Positions 1 through 5,151 of a DNA stretch of 11,486 nucleotides are shown here, in pieces (positions within the stretch are counted from its first letter, which is position 1; each line of letters begins with the position of its first letter). The stretch comes from an uncultured Clostridia bacterium. Lineage in GTDB: Bacteria > Bacillota > Clostridia > Oscillospirales > Ruminococcaceae. The notes beneath the pieces are model-generated. The model was not told the origin of the DNA and made no database searches. It was given only the letters and a program-made list of their open reading frames with translations. The stretch spans positions 1 to 11,486 of the forward strand of contig CAMDZU010000017.1 in NCBI GenBank assembly GCA_945910715.1, written 5' to 3'. A program made the translations under genes and the position numbers.

Positions 1-1
1 G

Positions 2-55
2 AAGAATGTGGGCGAAATGGCTGAGATAATCAAGGCAAGAGGCAAGAAACTTTAA
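2..55 (+). CDS. C-terminal end of an unidentified protein (5' truncated)
   Basis: An open frame enters from the left edge and reads KNVGEMAEIIKARGKKL before a TAA at 53-55. Only 17 residues are visible, forming a short amphipathic, lysine-rich tail, so no family can be assigned. It is accepted as a real gene end because the stop is followed 27 bp later by a strong intrinsic terminator in the same orientation. The other two plus frames give no comparable reading. The function is unknown. Confidence 0.5.
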   Translation, partial: KNVGEMAEIIKARGKKL

Positions 56-84
56 CGTTCACATTTCTGTGCTGATATGAACAA
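56..84. repeat. Dyad element, copy 1
   Basis: GTTCACAT at 57-64 is an inverted match (one mismatch) of ATATGAAC at 75-82. The block CGTTCAYATTT...ATATGAACAA recurs at 162-189 with 10 of 11 identities on its left half and 10 of 10 on its right half. The shape (two 8-bp arms, 26 bp end to end) is that of a protein-binding dyad, but its role is unknown. Confidence 0.5.
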
Positions 85-120
85 AATCCACCACGGTGAG
101 TATAAATCGTGGTGGATTTT
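83..120 (+). terminator. Intrinsic terminator of the upstream plus-strand gene
   Basis: A perfect 13-bp stem (AAAATCCACCACG at 83-95 with its complement at 108-120) closes a 12-nt loop. The stem begins with an A-run and ends in TTTT, so it could act on either strand. It lies just after the stop at 53-55. Confidence 0.8.
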
Positions 121-161
121 ACTATATGTAATAGAATTTTGGCGAAAAAGCAGGTAATCTG

Positions 162-189
162 CGTTCATATTTGTTCAAAATATGAACAA
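162..189. repeat. Dyad element, copy 2
   Basis: GTTCATATT at 163-171 pairs perfectly with AATATGAAC at 179-187 around a 7-nt centre. A second overlapping dyad, TTGTTCA (171-177) with TGAACAA (183-189), allows an alternative fold. It is a near copy of 56-84, 106 bp away in direct orientation, so the pair brackets the 83-120 terminator. It could be a regulator operator pair or the remains of a small duplication. Confidence 0.5.
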
Positions 190-214
190 GCCTCCCCGTG
201 GTAACAGGGAGGCT
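189..214 (-). terminator. Intrinsic terminator of the PpiC-like lipoprotein gene
   Basis: An 8-bp perfect stem, AGCCTCCC (189-196) with GGGAGGCT (207-214), has a 10-nt loop. Read on the minus strand it begins 8 bp after the stop codon at 223 and is followed by TTGTTCATATTTTG, which is only moderately U-rich. Confidence 0.7.
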
Positions 215-222
215 GTCTTTCA

Positions 223-1542
223 TTATTCGCCGTCTGACGAAACTGTATTGGGGTCTTCCAGTCTTAATGCCGCATAATCAATAACATAGGGGAATTCCGT
301 TTTCCACTGTTCAAGAAGCCGGCTGCTTCTCTCGGTCTTTGCTTCATATAAAAGGTAGTCTTCTGCGCTGACACGGAGGTTTTCCATATCCTCCTCTGTA
401 ACTTTCGGTGTTGAGCTGTACTGAATAATCAACAGACCGTAATCTGTTACGGTAGGCTGGGAATAGTCGCCCTCATTTTCAAGTGAGTCCACAATCTCAA
501 GCAATTCCTTGCTGCACAGAGAGGAGTTGGGAACAACGGTAAACTCATATTCGCTGTCGCTGCCGTTGTATTCCTTGGAAATGGCTGCAAAATCCTCGCC
601 GTCCGCAAGACGCTGCATTATTTTATCGACCTCGCCCTGCTTCATTTCGGCAAGCTGGTCACGGAGTGCGTCTGCTGTTTCGTTGTCGTCGCTGTTCCTG
701 AAATTGGAGATCGCCTGTAAATCATCATCACCGAATGAAAGCATAATCTGTCTGATATTCTTTGTTCCCTCGGGAATATATACCGCCTTGTAGGTATTGC
801 TTGTTTCGTAGGTGGCAATGTCATTTTCATAACATTCCTTAGCTTCCGCAATGGTTTCGTCAAGGAAAGCGGTTATTTCCCCGTCGGTAATGTCAATATC
901 GGCAAATTCGCTTTCCATAAGCTTCTGCTGAACATAGGAATTTTTCTGCCAGGTGTAGAAAATATCGTGTTCAAGACCGCAGCTGTCCATAAACTCGTTG
1001 AAAAGCTCAATTTCCTTTTCTCTTATCTGCTCCTCCGTCGCCTCCTCGCCCAGAGCCGCCTTTGCTTCGCTTTCATAGCTTATATACCATTGTTCGAGGG
1101 TTTCCTCAACGGTAGAGTTGATTTCTTCAAGCTCCTCCTCGGTCAGATCGTCAATACCCATTCCCTTCTGATCCGCAAGATAAAGGGTAATTCTCTCGGT
1201 AGTGAGAAACTCGATAATGGAACGTCTGTACTGCTCGCAGGCAGACTTGTCCTCCTCGTTGTTTTCGTCCTTGCCGTTGTTGCCTAAGTAGAATTGATAT
1301 TCACGGTTGAAATCGCCGTAGGTAATGTTAAAATGCTCGGAATCAGCTCCGTCCTTGTCAACGTATGCAACCACCTTGCTTAATTCCTCCTCGGTAAGAG
1401 GAGCTGTGGTTACCGCCGCCGTGGTTGTTGCGGCAGCTCCGTCCGAGCCTGCGCTGTCAACTTCCGTGCCGTTTCCGCCGCAGGCGGTAAGAGATGTCAG
1501 CACAATAATCGCCGCTAAAACAGCGGATAATTTTTTCTTCAT
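223..1542 (-). CDS. PrsA-like lipoprotein with a PpiC (parvulin) peptidyl-prolyl isomerase domain
   Basis: The protein has 439 residues. Residues 1-21 form a lipoprotein signal peptide (KKK, a hydrophobic run, then lipobox LTAC with C21 as the lipidated cysteine). A Thr/Ala/Ser linker follows (about 22-50), then an acidic, SurA-N-like helical region (about 55-235). A parvulin-like part (about 254-376) is marked by IRQIM, LADGEDFAAISKEYN and a YSQPTVTDYGLLIIQ end, which resemble the PpiC core of PrsA foldases. By family knowledge such proteins are membrane-anchored, extracytoplasmic folding helpers for secreted proteins. The domain is divergent, so catalytic activity is uncertain and a pure chaperone role is possible. 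The start is supported by GAAAGGAAAG at 1549-1558. It is monocistronic with its own promoter and terminator. Unusually, both the linker and the C-terminus (SSDGE) contain SDG motifs like the neighbouring lipoprotein. Confidence 0.8.
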   Translation of the reverse strand: MKKKLSAVLAAIIVLTSLTACGGNGTEVDSAGSDGAAATTTAAVTTAPLTEEELSKVVAYVDKDGADSEHFNITYGDFNREYQFYLGNNGKDENNEEDKSACEQYRRSIIEFLTTERITLYLADQKGMGIDDLTEEELEEINSTVEETLEQWYISYESEAKAALGEEATEEQIREKEIELFNEFMDSCGLEHDIFYTWQKNSYVQQKLMESEFADIDITDGEITAFLDETIAEAKECYENDIATYETSNTYKAVYIPEGTKNIRQIMLSFGDDDLQAISNFRNSDDNETADALRDQLAEMKQGEVDKIMQRLADGEDFAAISKEYNGSDSEYEFTVVPNSSLCSKELLEIVDSLENEGDYSQPTVTDYGLLIIQYSSTPKVTEEDMENLRVSAEDYLLYEAKTERSSRLLEQWKTEFPYVIDYAALRLEDPNTVSSDGE

Positions 1543-1666
1543 TTCATTCTTTCCTTTCGATTGTAATGTACGTTATTCAGCTTTTAGGCAATACCGCATA
1601 ATTATTGTCCGCTCCTATGTCCCTATGGGGACGGTGAGGTAAGTATAACCAACGCACTATTGACTT

Positions 1667-1694
1667 ATTATATCACAGTTTTATGAAAAATCAA
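1667..1694 (-). promoter_or_regulatory. Promoter of the PpiC-like lipoprotein gene
   Basis: On the minus strand TTGATT (1689-1694) and a perfect TATAAT (1667-1672) are separated by 16 bp. The predicted start near 1660 would leave a leader of about 118 nt before the ATG at 1542. That leader contains a small hairpin, GTCCC/GGGAC at 1619-1632. Confidence 0.7.
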
Positions 1695-1754
1695 AACATT
1701 TTCTATGATTTTTCTGTGAAAAAGCAAATCATTCAAAAACTTTGCAAAAAAGGC

Positions 1755-1783
1755 TGTACTTTTTGTGAAATAAATGCTATAAT
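1755..1783 (+). promoter_or_regulatory. Promoter of the BMP-family lipoprotein gene
   Basis: A perfect TATAAT at 1778-1783 lies 35 bp before the ATG. At 17-bp spacing the -35 is only TGTACT (1755-1760), a weak match. The sequence upstream is very A+T-rich and includes AAAACTTTGCAAAAA (1736-1750), which recurs at the 8470-8498 promoter. Confidence 0.55.
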
Positions 1784-1817
1784 AGTATAAAACTAACCAC
1801 ATACAACAGGTGCGATT

Positions 1818-3053
1818 ATGAGAAAAGTTCTATCTTTATTTTTGATTATATGCTGCATTTTCTGCTTTACAGCCTGCGGCGGCGGTGAAGAAGAAATTAC
1901 CTCCGACGGAATTACCTCGGACGGTATAGGCTCTGACGGTATCGGCTCCGACGGAATAGGCTCGGACGGCATAGGCTCTGACGGGGAGGAAGACCCGAAC
2001 AAGGCTGTCTATGTGAAAATGGGCTTTATTTACAGCGGCGATACCGAGTCAAGAACGCTGAACAATATTTTTGAAATTGCAAGACAGCAGGTGGAAAAGG
2101 CTCTTGGCATTGAAACCTGCTACATTGAAAACGTCCTTGTGGGAGATTTTGAAAAGGCGGTTGAAATCCTCACCGAGGAGGAAGGCTGCAACGTTATTGT
2201 ATCCTGCAACAACCGTTTTGTCAACGCAGTTGAAAAATGCGCAAAGTTAGCTCCCGATACAAGATTTATCAGCTACGGCGGCGGCAGCGCAGTTTCAAAC
2301 GTTACCGTCCTTGAAAGCGAGCTTTGGCAGGCTTCCAACGTATGCGGAATTATCGCCGCCTACAACAGCTCCTCCAACATACTGGGCGTTGTGGCAGACC
2401 CGGGAATGTACGCCTGCGACGCAGTTATAAACGCTTACATACTGGGCGCTGCGGAAATTACCGAAAGCAAGACCAACGTCCGTGTAAACTGGGCAAGACC
2501 CGAAAGCCCAAGCGAAATTGAAGAAGCAATTGACAACCTTATTTCACAGGGCTGCGACGTAATAATGTGCTATACCGGCGACAAATATGCAATAGAATAC
2601 TGCGAAAGGGTGGGAGTAAAGGTAATAGGCGACGCCTACAATATGCCCGAGCTTGCGCCGACGCAGTACCTCAGCGGCTTTTTCTACCAGTTCAACACCT
2701 ATCTTGTGGACGTTGCAAGGTCCATTCAGTACCGCAATTTCTCCTCCTACAAAAACGCAGACGGCGTTAAGGAGGGCACAGTAAGGCTCTGCGCTCCCAG
2801 CGAGGAAAACGCTCTTGAAGGAACAAAGACAATTTCCGATACTCTTTACGATATTGTAAAGACGGGCAAATCCGATATTTTCAAGGGTGAAATAAAGGAC
2901 TGCGAGGGCAATATTCAGGTTGCAAAGGGAACTACAATCAAGCACAAGGATATTGTGGAGATAAACTGGCTCGAACAGAGCGTACGGCTTATCAACGATT
3001 ACATAAAGCCTGTACTGGAGCCTGCCTCCTCCGATTTTGAAGTGCACAGATAA
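1818..3053 (+). CDS. BMP/PnrA-family solute-binding lipoprotein, orphan
   Basis: The protein has 411 residues. A signal peptide with lipobox FTAC (C20) is followed by GGGEEE, then six 5-residue repeats (residues 28-57), then a basic-membrane-protein-type domain to the end. Landmarks are the MGFIYSGDTESRTLNN start, a VEKALG-IETCYIENV strand-helix, ASNVCGIIAAYNSSSNILG (172-190) and VNWARPESPSEIEEAI (223-238) leading to GCDVIMCYTGD. These follow the PnrA/Med pattern. Relatives bind purine nucleosides or similar ligands for an ABC importer at the cell surface. Here no ATPase or permease gene is adjacent, so the partner is elsewhere or the protein acts as a stand-alone binder or sensor; the ligand is unknown. 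AGGTG at 1808-1812 supports the start. The mature protein is rich in cysteine for an exported protein. Confidence 0.85.
   Translation: MRKVLSLFLIICCIFCFTACGGGEEEITSDGITSDGIGSDGIGSDGIGSDGIGSDGEEDPNKAVYVKMGFIYSGDTESRTLNNIFEIARQQVEKALGIETCYIENVLVGDFEKAVEILTEEEGCNVIVSCNNRFVNAVEKCAKLAPDTRFISYGGGSAVSNVTVLESELWQASNVCGIIAAYNSSSNILGVVADPGMYACDAVINAYILGAAEITESKTNVRVNWARPESPSEIEEAIDNLISQGCDVIMCYTGDKYAIEYCERVGVKVIGDAYNMPELAPTQYLSGFFYQFNTYLVDVARSIQYRNFSSYKNADGVKEGTVRLCAPSEENALEGTKTISDTLYDIVKTGKSDIFKGEIKDCEGNIQVAKGTTIKHKDIVEINWLEQSVRLINDYIKPVLEPASSDFEVHR
1899..1988 (+). repeat. Six in-frame 15-bp repeats encoding (T/G)SDG(I/E)
   Basis: The unit reads TSDGI twice, GSDGI three times and GSDGE once, right after the lipidated cysteine. 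The DNA copies differ mostly at third codon positions (TCC/TCG/TCT for Ser; GGA/GGT/GGC for Gly). The peptide is therefore more conserved than the DNA, which argues against very recent slippage. It probably forms a flexible acidic spacer between membrane anchor and binding domain. Confidence 0.9.
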
Positions 3054-3064
3054 CAATAAAACAA

Positions 3065-3105
3065 AAGCTCTCACTTGGGCAATGCCTTATGTGAGAGCTT
3101 GTTTT
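3065..3105. terminator. Bidirectional terminator between convergent genes
   Basis: AAGCTCTCAC (3065-3074) pairs perfectly with GTGAGAGCTT (3091-3100) around a 16-nt loop, with an A-run on the left and GTTTTA on the right. It serves the lipoprotein gene ending at 3053. The T-run also overlaps the stop codon of the minus-strand gene (3104-3106), so on that strand the hairpin directly follows the last codon. Confidence 0.8.
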
Positions 3106-3640
3106 ATTCCGTTGTTTCGGTTTGAGCGGTCGGAGAAACATTTTGAACAATATCCGCCGATACGCTTTCGGTCGATTCGGAATTTTCTCCTTGGTCTTCC
3201 CTTGCATTGTCCTCTTCCTCGTCATCTACCAGCGACTTGTACTCCTTTGGCTTGGGGTTTACCTTTCGGAAAAGCAATGCCTGCTTGTACATATCGGGAC
3301 AGTTTTCCTGCAAAAACCTATGGTCCTTTATGGGAACCTTATCGCCGTTCATAATTCTCCGTGCAATCCGCATACAGGTCGATATGGCGCTTATGCTTTT
3401 GGAGCTTGATTTTGCGTTTTCGTCTGCGCTTTCAATCTGCTTGATTAAGCTGTCAATATAAGAGGAATTGAAAAGACTCTTTTTATCCTCGTCAGACCGT
3501 TCAAAAATGTCCTGTCTGCCGTCGCTCTTCTCCTTTTCAGCCTGCGCCTTTTTAATGTCCGCCATATTTTTTGAGGTTATTTCCGCAAGACTTTGCTTTA
3601 TGCTCTTTGTTTCCTTAACAACGGGCTTGTCAATTTTCAT
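3104..3640 (-). CDS. Unrecognised charged protein with acidic C-terminal tail
   Basis: The protein has 178 residues and I do not recognise its family. Residues 1-55 are Lys/Glu-rich and look helical or coiled-coil-like. Residues about 58-128 look like the folded part, with SSYIDSLIKQIE, a STCMRIARRIMNGDKVP segment and DHRFLQENCPDMYKQALLFR. From about 135 on the tail is acidic and low-complexity (DDEEEDN...TETTE). There is no signal peptide or membrane segment, so it is probably cytoplasmic. I chose the ATG at 3638-3640 because GGGGGTG lies 6 nt upstream. An in-frame GTG three codons earlier (3649) has no ribosome binding site and lies inside this one. A TATAAT at 3658-3663 (minus strand) may be its own weak promoter. 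Otherwise it depends on read-through from the glycosyltransferase gene 86 bp upstream. The function is unknown. Confidence 0.65.
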   Translation of the reverse strand: MKIDKPVVKETKSIKQSLAEITSKNMADIKKAQAEKEKSDGRQDIFERSDEDKKSLFNSSYIDSLIKQIESADENAKSSSKSISAISTCMRIARRIMNGDKVPIKDHRFLQENCPDMYKQALLFRKVNPKPKEYKSLVDDEEEDNAREDQGENSESTESVSADIVQNVSPTAQTETTE

Positions 3641-3688
3641 TTTATGCACCCCCGTTTATTATATCGGCTGATTTCCGAAAAAAATAAG

Positions 3689-3718
3689 GCAGCACCGCAA
3701 TAATTCCTGCGTTGCTGC
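3689..3718 (-). terminator. Intrinsic terminator of the glycosyltransferase gene
   Basis: An 11-bp stem with one mismatch (3689-3699 with 3708-3718) and an 8-nt loop begins 8 bp after the stop at 3726. On the minus strand it is followed by CTTATTTTTTT, a good U-tract. Confidence 0.85.
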
Positions 3719-3725
3719 TCCCTTT

Positions 3726-4394
3726 TTATGAAAATAACGCCGTGGCTATATTTTTCGCACAGTCGCCTCTGCGGTCAAAGCCCGTTTTGCAGCTTGTGCC
3801 TCTCCTTGCCACAACGGGAATCTGGGTTACCGTGCCGTTGTTTTTCAGGTGCTTGCAGAGAATTTCCGTCAGCATTGTCCTGCCTCCCGATTTCAGCCTG
3901 TAGCCCATTATCTCGTCACGGTCAAAGCCGTACATTCCCGAGCCTACGTCGCTTAAATCACAGCCGTATCTTGCGCTTAAAAGCTCTGCGCCTGCCCTGC
4001 TGTAAATTCTGCAGGACAGGGGCAGCTCAGGCTTTCTGCCGTCCATAAAGCGGCTGCCGACCACTACCTTGCTGCCCTCCAGTAGTGCGTTGTAAAAGTC
4101 AGGAATGGACACAAAATCACAGTACATATCGCATACGATAACGTATTTTTCCTCTGACGAGAGCATTGCCGCACGGACAATGTTTCCCCAGCCGTGCTGA
4201 GGAGTTTTCACTACCGCTGCGCCTTTTTCAACGGCTCTCTGAACGGAATTGTCGCTGCTCATATTGTCCGCAACAATAATCCTGCCGCTTATTCCGCAGC
4301 GCTGAAGGGTAAGCTGCGCCTCGCCAATACAGGCGGCAATGCGCTTTTCGCCGTTAAGACAGGGTATGATTATTGAAATGTCGTTTTTAGGCAT
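3726..4394 (-). CDS. GT2-family glycosyltransferase, short, with altered DXD motif
   Basis: The protein has 222 residues and a GT-A fold. Landmarks are SIIIPCLNGEKRI (7-19), VADNMSSDNS (41-50), VVVGSRF (110-116), DVGSGMYGFDRDEI (149-162) and a TEILCKHLKNN helix (177-186). The order matches GT2 enzymes of the dolichyl/undecaprenyl-phosphate sugar transferase type, which move a sugar from a nucleotide donor, often onto a lipid phosphate. Two oddities are visible. The region where DAD is expected reads VIVCDMYCDF (85-94), with no D-x-D and an apparent two-residue loss. The protein also ends soon after the catalytic domain, without the C-terminal membrane segments many relatives have. The start at 4394 is chosen for the GGGGGG box at 4401-4406, 6 nt upstream; an in-frame ATG at 4412 has only a weak box. 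The substrate is unknown. Confidence 0.75.
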   Translation of the reverse strand: MPKNDISIIIPCLNGEKRIAACIGEAQLTLQRCGISGRIIVADNMSSDNSVQRAVEKGAAVVKTPQHGWGNIVRAAMLSSEEKYVIVCDMYCDFVSIPDFYNALLEGSKVVVGSRFMDGRKPELPLSCRIYSRAGAELLSARYGCDLSDVGSGMYGFDRDEIMGYRLKSGGRTMLTEILCKHLKNNGTVTQIPVVARRGTSCKTGFDRRGDCAKNIATALFS

Positions 4395-4715
4395 ACTCTG
4401 CCCCCCTTTCATTTCTCTGTCCCTATTTTAGCACAACTGAATTTCACTTAGGTTACAGGTAGCGGTTTTAGTGTAAAAATTCCCTTATACTATTTCCGCC
4501 AAAACCATAGGTTCTGACTTGCCGCCTTATTGGCGGATCCCCTATAGACCTTGTCTGTAAGGAGAGCAGGAATTGGTATTACATTAAAGTAACAAATTAC
4601 TTACAAATTAGTTACAGCTCAAAAATATTGCACAAAACCAACCGTAAATCCGGTTACGTTTTTGGCAGGGGCTTAAATTTGCGGTTACAAAGCGGTTTCA
4701 ATTTGGTACACTGTA
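4395..4715. other. Non-coding stretch with dyads and short repeats
   Basis: I see no credible gene here. It holds a CCGCC/GGCGG hairpin (4522-4536) enclosed by ATAGG/CCTAT (4507-4511 with 4541-4545). It also has ACAAATTA twice, 11 bp apart (4592 and 4603), inside GTAAC...GTTAC (4589-4615). GGTTACA plus AGCGGTTT occurs in direct orientation at 4451-4468 and 4683-4698. These could be operator sites or worn remnants of a mobile element; nothing decides between them. Confidence 0.5.
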
Positions 4716-4744
4716 TTGCCATATCGTTCAATTGCAGCTATAAT
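4716..4744 (+). promoter_or_regulatory. Near-consensus sigma-A promoter with no downstream reading frame
   Basis: TTGCCA (4716-4721), a 17-bp spacer and a perfect TATAAT (4739-4744). The expected start is near 4751. From there to 5074 the plus strand contains no ATG, so the transcript would not encode an ordinary protein. Confidence 0.55.
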
Positions 4745-4750
4745 AAAGTC

Positions 4751-5018
4751 AAACAAAAGGAAAACCGCAAAAACGGGACGGACAAAGAAAAATCAACTAC
4801 CCTCCCGATTTACTTCCCTAACCGTTTTTGCTTTACATATATAATACTGATAACCCATTTAAACTCAGGAAATCTTTGCCGAAATCCGGCACCGCTATCG
4901 TCACCGTCTTTCTACAAATCTTTTCCTTCGTTCAGACGGTTATTAGTAAAAAACCTCCATAAAAATACCCCATTCATAAAAATTCAGCTTGTGCCTTCGG
5001 GCGCAGGCTGAATTTACT
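4751..5018 (+). ncRNA. Candidate structured small RNA upstream of htpG
   Basis: The proposed transcript runs from the promoter at 4716-4744 to the hairpin at 4980-5015, about 265 nt. Helices visible by eye are a perfect 10-bp pair GCAAAAACGG/CCGTTTTTGC (4767-4776 with 4822-4831), GCCG/CGGC (4878-4881 with 4887-4890), a 7-bp pair ACCGTCT/AGACGGT (4903-4909 with 4934-4940), and the terminal 16-bp stem. There is no plus-strand ATG in the interval. I compared it by memory with 6S, SRP, tmRNA, RNase P and common riboswitch signatures and saw no match. Both ends and the existence of the transcript are inference. It could instead be an unexpressed intergenic spacer with chance dyads. Confidence 0.35.
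4980..5015 (+). terminator. 16-bp hairpin with UUCG tetraloop
   Basis: Positions 4980-4995 pair with 5000-5015 across all 16 positions around the loop TTCG, closed by C-G, the very stable C(UUCG)G form. Two pairs are U.G (4992/5003 and 4989/5006). On the opposite strand these become A/C mismatches, so the fold is optimal only as plus-strand RNA. The following TTTACTTT is a modest U-tract. It would end the candidate RNA and shield the htpG promoter from read-through. Confidence 0.7.
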
Positions 5019-5047
5019 TTGCGCCGAAAAATTTTGGAATATTCCCC

Positions 5048-5075
5048 TTGACAAATCATAAATTAGTGCTATAAT
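5048..5075 (+). promoter_or_regulatory. Consensus promoter of htpG
   Basis: A perfect TTGACA (5048-5053) and a perfect TATAAT (5070-5075) are 16 bp apart. The expected start near 5082 lies within the CIRCE operator, leaving a leader of about 70 nt. Confidence 0.9.
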
Positions 5076-5080
5076 GTGTA

Positions 5081-5107
5081 TTAGCACTCAAATGCTTAGA
5101 GTGCTAA
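5081..5107 (+). promoter_or_regulatory. CIRCE operator (HrcA binding site)
   Basis: The sequence is TTAGCACTC, nine bases, GAGTGCTAA, identical to the CIRCE consensus in both arms and spacing. It sits at the predicted transcription start, where bound HrcA would block initiation. Heat releases HrcA, so htpG is predicted to be heat-induced together with groES-groEL and dnaK elsewhere in the genome. Confidence 0.95.
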
Positions 5108-5151
5108 AAACAGTTTATTATTTACTATTATATAAGAAAGGTCTGATTACA

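Noticed and set aside
1899..1988. Short tandem repeats as a possible CRISPR array
   Set aside because: The units are 15 bp, contiguous, without spacers, and keep the reading frame of a lipoprotein.
2544..3074. 176-codon minus-strand frame
   Set aside because: It is antisense to the BMP-type gene, whose protein has clear family blocks; the antisense product has no recognisable pattern or ribosome binding site.
3641..3649. GTG start three codons before the chosen start of the charged protein
   Set aside because: The GTG lies within the GGGGGTG box itself and has no ribosome binding site of its own.
4540..4580. Resemblance of GTAAGGAGAGCAGGA to the SRP RNA apical loop
   Set aside because: The matching opposite strand of helix 8 is absent and no long closing helix surrounds it.
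4628..5011. Open frame of 127 codons in the gap before htpG
   Set aside because: It begins at TTG without a ribosome binding site, contains no ATG, has an unlikely residue composition and ends inside the UUCG hairpin.
5074..5151. 26-codon N-terminal extension of HtpG
   Set aside because: The ATG at 5074 overlaps the -10 box and precedes the predicted transcription start. Known HtpG proteins begin near the ATG at 5152, which has a GAAAGG box.
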